Below, piece by piece: positions 51,369-59,086 of a stretch of DNA of 64,000 nucleotides. This stretch comes from a bacterium (GTDB lineage Bacteria > Sysuimicrobiota > Sysuimicrobiia > Sysuimicrobiales > Segetimicrobiaceae), in assembly GCA_035307765.1 (NCBI GenBank), contig DATGHU010000041.1:62001-126000 (forward strand), written 5' to 3'. Every line of letters begins with the position of its first letter. Position 1 is the stretch's first letter. The notes beneath the pieces were generated by a model. The model was given only the letters and a program-made list of their open reading frames with translations. It made no database searches and was not told the DNA's origin. A program made the position numbers and the translations under genes.

Positions 51369-52479
51369 CGACCGCTGGGCCGGACCGATCCCCACGCTGC
51401 ACGACGTCGTTCGGGCGCGCCGGATCCTGGCGCCCCACCTGCCTCGGACGCCCCTCCTGCACGCGCCCGCGCTCGATCGGCTGCTCGGCGCGCGGGTCTA
51501 CGTGAAGTGCGAGAACGTCCTGCCGACGGGCGCGTTCAAGGTGCGGGGCGGGATCAACCTCCTGAGCAGCTTCGGGCCGGAGGAGCGCCGGCGGGGGGTG
51601 ATCACCGCCAGCACGGGGAACCACGGGCAGTCGATCGCCTACGCCGGACGGATGCTGGGGATCCCGGTCACCATCGGCGCGCCTCTGGAGAGCAACCCCC
51701 TCAAGATCGCCGCGATGCGCGCGCTGGGCGCGCGGGTGGTCCTCGAGGGGCGGGACTTCGACGAGGCACGCGAGTGGGTGGAGCGGACGGCGCAGGCCGA
51801 GGGGTCCCGGTACGTCCATTCCGCGAACGAGCCGCTGCTCATCGCCGGGGTGGGGACCGCCAGCCTCGAGGTGATGGAGGAGCTCCCCGAGGTTGACGCG
51901 ATCCTGGTTCCGATCGGCGCCGGGAGCGGCGCGTGCGGCCACTGCATTACCGCGAAGGCGATCAGCCCGAAGGTGGAGGTGATCGGCGTGCAGGCCGAAC
52001 TGGCCAACCCCGTCTACCGGTCCCTCAAAGAAGGGGGAATGGTCTCCCTGGATCGCATGGAGACCTTCGCCGAGGGGATCGCCACCCGGGTGCCGTTCGC
52101 CTTGCCGATCACGATCCTGCGACGCCATCTGGACGACATCGTGCTCGTCAGTGACGACGAGATGATGGATGCGATTCTCCTCCTGGCGGAGGCCGCGCGC
52201 CAGACCGCCGAGGGGGCCGGCGCGGCCAGCCTGGCCGCCGCCCTCCGGCTGGGGGTCCGCCTCCAGGGGAAGACGGTCGTGCTCATCTTGAGCGGCGGGA
52301 ACATTCCCCTCGAGACGCTGAGCGGAGTGTACGATGCCGACCGTGTCCGGCGCGTCGCCGCGCGGCTGCGCCGCGCGACCCCCGACGGCCCGGGGGGCGA
52401 TGCGCCGTCGACACCGGACGATCGACTTCGGACGACGCGGGTCCCGGGACCGGCGTCCGCTGGGAGGACGGATCGATGA
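51361..52479 (+). CDS. Threonine/serine dehydratase (PLP fold type II)
   Basis: A 372-residue enzyme overlapping the previous stop by 8 bp. It has the fold-type II features: PLP lysine in PTGAFKVRGG, the STGNHGQSIAYAG phosphate-type loop near residue 80, and the glycine-rich PIGAGSGACG stretch. It deaminates L-threonine or L-serine to the 2-oxo acid. There is no ACT regulatory domain, so it is of the catabolic/short type rather than feedback-regulated biosynthetic IlvA. The C-terminal ~40 residues are hydrophilic and proline-rich. Its stop overlaps the next start (ATGA). Confidence 0.9.
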   Translation: MPDDRWAGPIPTLHDVVRARRILAPHLPRTPLLHAPALDRLLGARVYVKCENVLPTGAFKVRGGINLLSSFGPEERRRGVITASTGNHGQSIAYAGRMLGIPVTIGAPLESNPLKIAAMRALGARVVLEGRDFDEAREWVERTAQAEGSRYVHSANEPLLIAGVGTASLEVMEELPEVDAILVPIGAGSGACGHCITAKAISPKVEVIGVQAELANPVYRSLKEGGMVSLDRMETFAEGIATRVPFALPITILRRHLDDIVLVSDDEMMDAILLLAEAARQTAEGAGAASLAAALRLGVRLQGKTVVLILSGGNIPLETLSGVYDADRVRRVAARLRRATPDGPGGDAPSTPDDRLRTTRVPGPASAGRTDR

Positions 52480-53456
52480 ACCACCGCGAGATTGTCGAAT
52501 CCGCCGTGCGCGGTGAACGGCCGGAACGGATTCCCATCGCGCTGTGGCGTCATTTCCCCGGCGATGACCAACGGGCCGAGAAGCTGGCGCAGGCCCACCT
52601 CGCGTTTTACAAACAGTACGACGTCGACATCCTCAAGGTGACCCCGGCGAGCGGGTACTACGGCGACGACTGGGGGCTCCGCGCCGGCTACAAGCCGAAC
52701 CGGGAGGGGGTCCGCACGTACGGGGACCGCCCGATCAAGAAGGCCACGGATTGGGAGCGGCTGCGCCGACTTGACGTGAGCCAGGGCGCCTACGGCCGCG
52801 AGGCGCAGGCGATCCGCATGGTCAGCGAGGCGGTGGGCGCGGAAGTGCACGTGCTCGAGACGGTGTTCAGCCCCCTGTCCATCGCGCGGACGCTGGCCGG
52901 GGAGCACGCCAGCGTCCGCTACCTGCGCGAGGATCCCGAGGCGCTGCACAGCGGATTGCAGGTGATCGCGGAGGTCACCCGTGATTTTGTCCGCGGGGTG
53001 ATGGCGGCGGGGGCGGATGGAATTTTCTTCAGCACGCAGATGGCGACGACCGATCTCCTCACCCGTGAGGAGTACGAGGAGTTTGGCCGGCCGTACGATC
53101 TGATGGTGCTCGAGGCCGCGACGACCGGGCTCGTCTTCCTGCACATCCACGGCGTCCACATCATGTTTGATCTCTTCCCCGACTATCCCGTCCATGTCAT
53201 CAACTGGCACGCGCGCGAGACGCCTCCCAAGATCGCTGACGCCCGCGCCGAGATCGCCTCGACGTGCCTGGCGTGTGGCATCGACGCATGGAACACCCTG
53301 GCCAAAGGTACCCCGGATGCCGTGGCGCGGGAGGTCCAGGATGCCATCGCCCAAACGGGAGGACGTGGGCACATCGTGACGACGGGCTGCGTGATGCCGA
53401 TCGATACCCCGGAGGCGAACATCCGGGCCGCGATCGCGGCCGCGCGAGACGCCTGA
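52476..53456 (+). CDS. Uroporphyrinogen decarboxylase-fold protein, not HemE
   Basis: A 326-residue (beta/alpha)8 barrel, with TGGGAGG before the ATG. It has the UroD-family landmarks (RIPIALWRHFPGDDQ, HVLETVFSPLSIARTL, FLHIHGVHIMFDLF, YPVHVINWHARETPP, and GGRGHIVTTGCVMPIDTPE). It lacks the RQAGRYLPEY motif near the N-terminus of true HemE, so decarboxylation of uroporphyrinogen is improbable. This fold also includes methyltransferases for corrinoid and thiol substrates. Its ATG overlaps the threonine dehydratase stop, so it belongs to the same operon. Confidence 0.82.
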   Translation: MNHREIVESAVRGERPERIPIALWRHFPGDDQRAEKLAQAHLAFYKQYDVDILKVTPASGYYGDDWGLRAGYKPNREGVRTYGDRPIKKATDWERLRRLDVSQGAYGREAQAIRMVSEAVGAEVHVLETVFSPLSIARTLAGEHASVRYLREDPEALHSGLQVIAEVTRDFVRGVMAAGADGIFFSTQMATTDLLTREEYEEFGRPYDLMVLEAATTGLVFLHIHGVHIMFDLFPDYPVHVINWHARETPPKIADARAEIASTCLACGIDAWNTLAKGTPDAVAREVQDAIAQTGGRGHIVTTGCVMPIDTPEANIRAAIAAARDA

Positions 53457-53543
53457 GGCCGGTCTCGCGTCGCGTATCGGAGGCCTCCCGGCTCCTGAGG
53501 GGGTGGGGGAGGGAGCGCTGAGGGTGTCATGAGGGGGAGGTCG

Positions 53544-55487
53544 ATGGGCGAGACTCTGACCCGGAAGATTCTGAAGGCACACCTCGTGGACGGCCGGTTG
53601 GCCGCGGGCGAGGAGATCGGGATTCGGGTGGATGAGATCCTGATCCAGGACATCACCGGGACCGCGGCGGTGCTGCACTTTGAGGCGATGGCTCTCGAGC
53701 GGATCCGGTGCAAGATCGCCTGCGTCTACGGCGACCACAACGTGCTGCAAGTGAGCGAGGAGAACACCGAGGACCACGTCTATCTCTCGACCGCGGCGCG
53801 CAGATACGGGATGTGGTGGGGCAAGCCGGGCGCCGGGATCGGCCACCAGATCCACCAGGAGCACTTCGCCTGTCCAGGCGACACCGCGCTGGGGGCGGAC
53901 AGCCACACGCCGCACATCGGCGGGATGGGCGTCTATGCGATGGGGGCCGGCGGGCTGGACGTCGCGGTGGCGATGGGGGGCGGCCCCTATTACTTCGACA
54001 CGCCGTCCGTCGTCCGGGTCCAGCTGACCGGGGCGCTTCGGCCGTGGTCGACGGCCAAGGACGTCATCCTCGAGATGCTGCGCCGGAAAACCGCGAAGGG
54101 CGGATTCGGCAAGGTCTTCGAGTACGTGGGGCCCGGGATTCAGCACCTCAACGTTCAGCAACGGATCACCATCTGCAACATGGGCGCGGAGCTGGGGGCG
54201 ACCACCTCGGTCTTCCCCTCCGATGGGGTCACCCGGGACTATATGCGGCGGATCGGGCGGGAGAAGGACTGGCGGGAGATGCTGCCGGATCCGGACGCCG
54301 GATACGACGAGTCGATGGAGATCGATCTCGGCACGATCGAGCCGCTGGTGGCGCTCCCCAGCAACCCGGACAAGGTCGTCCCCATCTCCCAGGCCGAGGG
54401 GGTGAAGGTGGACCAGGTGATGGTGGGGTCCTGTACCAACGGCTCGTACATGGACCTCCAGGCCGTGGCCAAGATCGTCAGGGGGCGCAAGGTCCACCCC
54501 GACGTCACCTTCTTCATCCATCCCAGCAGCCGTCTGGACCTCGAACTGCTGGCCCGAGAGGGGTTGCTGACGGACCTCATCGCCGCCGGCGTGAACGTCG
54601 AGGCGGCCACCTGCGGGGCCTGCATCGGGGTGGGGCATGTGCCGGCGAAGGGCATGAAGGCGCTGCGCGCCATCAACCGGAACTTCAAGGGGCGGACCGG
54701 CCAGAAAGACGACGAGGTCTACCTCGCGTCGAGCGAGGTTGCCGCGGCCACGGCGATCGCCGGCGTGATCACCGATCCTCGGAAGCTGGGGATCCCCGCG
54801 CCGGGACAGCACGAACCGGCGGGGATCGACCAGGACAACAGCAGCCTCGTCCCTCCCGCCCCGGAGGCGGAGGCGCCGAAGGTCAGGGTGGTCAAGGGCG
54901 ACAACATCCAGGTGATCCCGCTGAAGGGCGCGCTCGAGGCGACGCTTCGCGGCGAGGTGCTGATCGCGCTCGGCGACAACATCAGCACCGACCACATCAT
55001 GCCGGCGGGCTCGCAGATCCTCCGCTACCGCTCGAACATTCCCAAGCTCTCCGACTACGTCTTCAACCGCGTCGACCCCGAGTTCCCGACCCGGGCCAAA
55101 GCCAAGAAGGGTGGGTTCATCGTCGGCGGCAGCAACTACGGGCAGGGCAGCAGCCGCGAGCACGCGGCGATCGCGCCGATGTACCTGGGGGTCGTGGGGG
55201 TGATCGTGAAGGACTTCGCCCGCATCCATCTGGCGAACTTGATCAACTGGGGAATCGTGCCCATGACGTTCGTCGATCCGGCCGACCACGGCCGGGTGCG
55301 GCAGGGCGATGTCCTCGAGGTCCCCGGCCTGCGCCGTCAGGTCGAGTCCGGCGCGGACACCGTCCAGGTGAAGAACGTCACCCAGGGTACCGCGTTTCCC
55401 GTCGCCCTCAACCTGAACACGCGGGAGCGCGGCTACCTGCTGGCTGGGGGAAAGCTCGCCTACACCAAGGCGCATCCAATCCACTAG
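53544..55487 (+). CDS. acn: Aconitate hydratase
   Basis: I use ATG 53544, preceded by GGGGGAGG (53532-53539), instead of an ATG 15 bp earlier. The 647-residue enzyme is of the short, single-chain (mitochondrial-type) aconitase class, with domains 1-3 (DSHTPHIGGMG, GSCTNGS, CGACIG with the [4Fe-4S] cysteines) and a C-terminal swivel domain (GDNISTDHIMPAG, GSNYGQGSSREHAA). It interconverts citrate and isocitrate via cis-aconitate in the TCA cycle. The start of the next gene is 85 bp away. Confidence 0.96.
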   Translation: MGETLTRKILKAHLVDGRLAAGEEIGIRVDEILIQDITGTAAVLHFEAMALERIRCKIACVYGDHNVLQVSEENTEDHVYLSTAARRYGMWWGKPGAGIGHQIHQEHFACPGDTALGADSHTPHIGGMGVYAMGAGGLDVAVAMGGGPYYFDTPSVVRVQLTGALRPWSTAKDVILEMLRRKTAKGGFGKVFEYVGPGIQHLNVQQRITICNMGAELGATTSVFPSDGVTRDYMRRIGREKDWREMLPDPDAGYDESMEIDLGTIEPLVALPSNPDKVVPISQAEGVKVDQVMVGSCTNGSYMDLQAVAKIVRGRKVHPDVTFFIHPSSRLDLELLAREGLLTDLIAAGVNVEAATCGACIGVGHVPAKGMKALRAINRNFKGRTGQKDDEVYLASSEVAAATAIAGVITDPRKLGIPAPGQHEPAGIDQDNSSLVPPAPEAEAPKVRVVKGDNIQVIPLKGALEATLRGEVLIALGDNISTDHIMPAGSQILRYRSNIPKLSDYVFNRVDPEFPTRAKAKKGGFIVGGSNYGQGSSREHAAIAPMYLGVVGVIVKDFARIHLANLINWGIVPMTFVDPADHGRVRQGDVLEVPGLRRQVESGADTVQVKNVTQGTAFPVALNLNTRERGYLLAGGKLAYTKAHPIH

Positions 55488-55572
55488 GCGGAGCGTTCCG
55501 ACGGCGCGGAGCGGGGCGCGGGCGACGGCTGCCCACGTCCGCCCGGCGGGCGCGGCCGAGGCGGGCTGAGGA

Positions 55573-56394
55573 ATGATTGCGTTCTCGACCGGATCGCTGT
55601 ATACGTACGGGCTCGCCCGGGCGGCACACCTGGCGGCGGACGCGGGGTTCGACGGCTTGGAGATCATGGTCGACGACCGCTGGGACACCCAGGACGCGGC
55701 GTACCTGACGGAACTCGCACGCACCGTGCGGATTCCGATCTTGAGTCTCCACGCGCCGTTCCGGCCGGGGCCGGACGGCAGAAGGGACGAGGTCGAGCGC
55801 CTGACCCGGACCGTGGATCTCGCCCGCGCGGTCGGCGCCCGCACGGTGGTGGTGCATCCGCCCGTGCGCTATCGATGGGTGACGCTGCGCTATCCGCCCT
55901 ACCTTAACGTGTCTGTGCTCACCCCGTTCAGGCAGGTGACCCGCTACCACCGGTGGCTGCGAGGCGAGCTGGACGCCTATGGCGCCGGGATCGGGATCAC
56001 CGTCGCGGTGGAAAACATGCCGCGCCACCGGCTGGGGTTCCGGACCGTCAACCTGTTCGACCTGAATGAGATCCGCGACCTCCGGCACTTCCCCGCGCTG
56101 ACGCTGGACACGACCCACATCGGAACCTGGGGGGTCGATCTGCTCGATACCTATCAAGTGCTCGCCGATCGCGTGACCCACGTCCACCTCTCCAACTACA
56201 ACGGACGGCAGCACCGCCTCCCGGACGACGGGTCGCTGGCGCTGGGGCCCTTTCTCCGCGCGCTCCACCGGCATGGGTTCGCGGGGGCGATCGTGGTCGA
56301 GCTCGACCCCGATTCGGCGGGGGCCGGGGACGACGCGCGCGTCCGGGAGCGGCTGGGCCGGGCGATCGGATTCTGCCGGCAGCATTTCGGATAA
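55573..56394 (+). CDS. Xylose isomerase-like TIM-barrel (sugar phosphate isomerase/epimerase family)
   Basis: A 273-residue protein of the AP endonuclease/xylose isomerase-like family. Landmarks: IAFSTGSLYTYG at the start, GFDGLEIMVDDRW, RIPILSLHAPF (His), ARTVVVHPPVR (His), VAVENMPRHRL (Glu), TLDTTHIGTWG (Asp, His), THVHLSNYNGRQH (His), and IVVELDP (Glu). These are the metal-site positions of this fold. Members isomerise sugars or act on inositol and related polyols. Its specific substrate is unknown. It follows aconitase on the same strand. Confidence 0.85.
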   Translation: MIAFSTGSLYTYGLARAAHLAADAGFDGLEIMVDDRWDTQDAAYLTELARTVRIPILSLHAPFRPGPDGRRDEVERLTRTVDLARAVGARTVVVHPPVRYRWVTLRYPPYLNVSVLTPFRQVTRYHRWLRGELDAYGAGIGITVAVENMPRHRLGFRTVNLFDLNEIRDLRHFPALTLDTTHIGTWGVDLLDTYQVLADRVTHVHLSNYNGRQHRLPDDGSLALGPFLRALHRHGFAGAIVVELDPDSAGAGDDARVRERLGRAIGFCRQHFG

Positions 56395-57054
56395 CCCCGA
56401 TCCCTTCGGATGACACGCCCGATCGTGCGCAGATCGTTACACGCACGCGCGCTGTGCAGAACACGCTGATGGAGGTTCCACATCCTAGACCGCAGTACCG
56501 CGGATTCGTCTACTACCTGCGTGACGACGACGATCCGGGGCTTGAACGTCCTATGCCTGCTGCAGGGGCTGTGCCATTCGAAAAGATCGAGAGCCTGTCA
56601 AACCTTGTGCGTGTGTCGGGGGCAGGCCGCCAAGGGCCGACGCATGAAGGCATTGCTACTCATGCTTCCGACCGACTTCTGCGCCCGGAGCCAGCGCAGG
56701 GCTCGCTTCAGGTCGGAGAGACGGTGTCAATCATCGTCCCCCTCCCGAGGGGTCCTTGACCACGACATGGAGCAGGCGAAAGCGCTGACACACGACGGGC
56801 ATGGGAGACGTCGGCTCACGCCCCAGGCGCGCATTCCCGAGAAAAGTAGCGCTACCGTGACGAGTCCTCGAATAGGGGCCGCGTTCGCTCATGGGAGAGC
56901 GCCGAATCAGCCCCGGCTTTTTCTCAGGCCTGAGCCCCCTCAAGGCCGCGTGAAGCAGGCCGTCTTTCAGCCGTTGCCGGTATTCCACCTCTACGACCAG
57001 GTGGGCCGTACCCAATGGGCGGGAGTGGGAGGCAACTCATGAAGATCGTCCCCG
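56395..57054. other. Gene-poor stretch with DNA-ligase remnant
   Basis: These 660 bp show no intact gene. A 101-residue plus-strand frame (56454-56759) reads as low-complexity and is not supported by a ribosome site. The minus strand around 56880-57015 encodes a recognisable piece of a DNA ligase C-terminal domain, listed separately. The rest is featureless to my eye. Confidence 0.6.
56880..57015 (-). pseudogene. Remnant of ATP-dependent DNA ligase C-terminal (OB-fold) domain
   Basis: On the minus strand the frame reads AHLVVEVEYRQRLKDGLL then HAALRGLRPEKKPG. This has the spacing of the conserved end of LigD/ATP-dependent DNA ligases (V-x-E-V-E-[YF]-x(5)-DGLL-x(6)-GLR-x-[DE]-K). Upstream in the same frame no ligase catalytic motif is present, and after the match the sequence becomes unrelated. 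It is a leftover of a deleted or interrupted ligase gene. Confidence 0.65.
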
Positions 57055-58071
57055 CTAAGCCGGGACGCCCTCGATGACGCACGGCCCGGCTTCGGTCGGG
57101 GTCGCGCCCACCAATCGGAATCCGCCTGCGGCAAAGAGGGCTGCCCACTCGTCGTGCGTGCGCTCTCGTCCTCCAGGTGACACCAACATGTTCAGGTCGC
57201 TGAACTTGGCCATCGGCCCTTCGTTCGGAGGGTTGATCTCTCGCTCGATGACCAACAACGTCCCGTTCGGCCCGACCGCCACACGGCACGTCCGCAAAAT
57301 GGCCGTCGCCTGCGCGTCCTCCCAGTCGTGAAGAATGCTCTTCAGCACATATGCGTTGCCGCCGTTAGGGACGGCCTCAAAGAAGTCCCCGCCAACGACC
57401 TGGCAGCGATCGGCGACCCCGGCAGCCCGCAGCACCTGCTTGGCACCGGCCACCACCCGTGGCTGGTCGAATAGCACACCACGCATCGACGGGTGCTTGG
57501 TCAGGATCGCCGCAAGGAGCGCACCGTGCCCCCCACCCACGTCTACCACGCACGCGAACTGTCTGAAGTCGTGGGCGCTGAGGACGGCATCGGTAACGCC
57601 GCGGGACAGACTTGTCATCGCGTGGTCATAGATTGCCCCTGCCTCTGGATTGCGCGCGTGGTACTCCCACAGGCTCATGCCGTGGACGTGGCGGAAGGTG
57701 TTTTCCCCAGTCCGTACGCTGTGGAGAAGGTGTCCCCACGCTTGTCTGTATTCCGCCTGGCCGATGTAGACAGCAAACGGAGCGACTGTTTCGGGCGCGT
57801 CGGACCGTAAGCAGTGACCGACCGGGGTCAAGGAGAAGCGGCGGTCCGCGTCTTCCCGGAAGACCCCAACGCTGGCGAGCGCGCGGAGCACCCGGTACAG
57901 CGAACGCGGGTGGGTACCGGTCGCCGCAGCGAGGTCATCGCTGCTTCTCGCGCCGTTCTTCAAGAGGTCGGCGATTCCGAGCGTTGCGGCGACCTGGATG
58001 GCCTGCGATACTCTGAATCCGTTGACCAAGTCTAGAAGTATAGCGGATGGCCTCCGGTCGCCCGTGTCCAT
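57055..58071 (-). CDS. SAM-dependent O-methyltransferase (dimerisation + AdoMet_MTase_2 type)
   Basis: I start at ATG 58071 (complement), with AAGGGGGG upstream. The 338-residue protein has the N-terminal helical dimerisation domain (LLDLVNGFRVSQAIQVAATLGIADLL) and a C-terminal Rossmann methyltransferase with motif I VVDVGGGHGALLA, GDFFEAVP, and the base His in LKSILHDWED. This matches the hydroxyindole/polyketide O-methyltransferase family. It methylates a hydroxyl group of a small aromatic or polyketide. It lies alone between two degraded regions, with base usage somewhat less GC-biased than the neighbours, so it may have been acquired. Confidence 0.88.
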   Translation of the reverse strand: MDTGDRRPSAILLDLVNGFRVSQAIQVAATLGIADLLKNGARSSDDLAAATGTHPRSLYRVLRALASVGVFREDADRRFSLTPVGHCLRSDAPETVAPFAVYIGQAEYRQAWGHLLHSVRTGENTFRHVHGMSLWEYHARNPEAGAIYDHAMTSLSRGVTDAVLSAHDFRQFACVVDVGGGHGALLAAILTKHPSMRGVLFDQPRVVAGAKQVLRAAGVADRCQVVGGDFFEAVPNGGNAYVLKSILHDWEDAQATAILRTCRVAVGPNGTLLVIEREINPPNEGPMAKFSDLNMLVSPGGRERTHDEWAALFAAGGFRLVGATPTEAGPCVIEGVPA

Positions 58072-58349
58072 CGTCGCGCCCCCCTTCCTGAGATGCACCA
58101 AGGACCTCACGTGATATCTGTCTGGCCTATGTACTCCTCCTTGCGTGGCCCGAGTTGTACACGGATGGGCGTCCAGTCGGGGGTCGAGAACATGGCATCG
58201 GCTTTTTGGAGGAGCATGGACACCGACTGACGAGGCCGCGGGTCTGCGCCCCGCGGGTCCAGGCCAAGGCGACAGAAGGCTCGGGCCACGGTCTGCGTGA
58301 ACATGGGCTCTTTGATAATGAGTTGGACGACACCAAAGGGGTGGAGAAT

Positions 58350-58451
58350 ATGAAGACAAGCGTCCTGGTCCTTCTGTCACTCCTGTTGCTGGTTGCTCCG
58401 GCTGTATCCCAGACCCCTGATGACAACTCATCGTCCCTGGCGTTCGGATAG
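58350..58451 (+). pseudogene. Signal-peptide fragment of a small secreted protein, probably frameshifted
   Basis: ATG 58350, with GGGGTGGAG upstream, opens a 33-residue frame: a typical lipidless signal peptide (KTSVLVLLSLLLLVAPAVSQ) and 13 residues, then TAG. Shifting one base at about 58438 continues a protein-like, acidic stretch (SDREADVNDDYRRSPTDEW, then KYDTLDGG) to a TAA. The two parts probably formed one small exported protein. Family unknown. Confidence 0.4.
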
Positions 58452-58723
58452 GGAAGCGGACGTTAACGATGACTATCGAAGATCTCCTACGGATGAATGG
58501 CCCTTCAAGTACGATACTCTGGACGGCGGGTTATCAATCGGCTCTTAATGCGAGACGAGATTTTTTGGCCCACGATTGGATTCCTCTCGGGCCTTGGGGC
58601 GGTCACGTTTGATCGAAAGAAGGTCGAGGTTTTGGTAGCCGGAATCGTCGGAAGCGTCGTACCTTTCAAAACGGATACGAGGATCGCACTGCTTCAGAGT
58701 AAGCATAGCGATATATTCACAGT

Positions 58724-58945
58724 GTGTACGTGAAGGAGCAGGCGGGCTACGCGTCAGCCGCGTTCACCCTCGACCGGTACGGCCACCTGGTTCGCTCGCG
58801 CAACCGCGACCGGAGCGACTTGACGACACAACCGTATCAGACGAAAAATCAGCCCACGAAAACATGGTCCCGCCACATCCCGGCCCGTCCCGTGCCCGAT
58901 TTGCCCCTACGGTCTCTTCAACCCCACCTCCCCGCTGGCCCTTGA
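58724..58945 (+). pseudogene. Tyrosine recombinase (integrase) C-terminal fragment
   Basis: The frame begins with VKEQAGYASAAFTLDRYGHL, the last helix and catalytic-tyrosine motif of phage-type integrases (normally ...YVKEQLGHxSxxxTxDxYGH). The catalytic Tyr in DRYGHL is present, the second His of the GH motif is Tyr here. Everything upstream of this segment, including the Arg-His-Arg domain, is missing, and the following sequence degenerates. It is the 3' stump of an integrase gene and marks past integration of a mobile element. Confidence 0.75.
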
Positions 58946-59086
58946 TACAGGCCCCACACAGGGGCGAGGACCGATTTTGATGTTCTGATCGTAGGGATGA
59001 CAGGGGATGCCACGGACCGGGCGGAAGGTTTCCGTACCCGTAACGTGAATACCACCACGCGCTTTGCCGGAAGGAGAGGTGACGGG

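Larger units (their letters stand above)
58072..59086. other. Degraded intergenic island
   Basis: About 1 kb without an intact gene, less GC-rich than the rest of the window, particularly 58300-58740. It contains a short signal-peptide ORF (58350-58451) and the tail of a tyrosine recombinase (58724 onwards), both listed separately. The end carries the ribosome site AAGGAGAGGTG of the dppA gene. Confidence 0.6.

Noticed and set aside
52476-53456. Calling the UroD-fold gene hemE
   Set aside because: The essential RQAGRYLPEY-type motif of HemE is absent from the N-terminus.
56454-56759. 101-residue plus-strand ORF
   Set aside because: No ribosome site or domain, and composition unlike the real genes nearby; treated as intergenic.
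58997-59086. Upstream extension of the first peptide-binding protein
   Set aside because: The in-frame extension is hydrophilic and would bury the signal peptide; the ATG at 59087 has a proper ribosome site.
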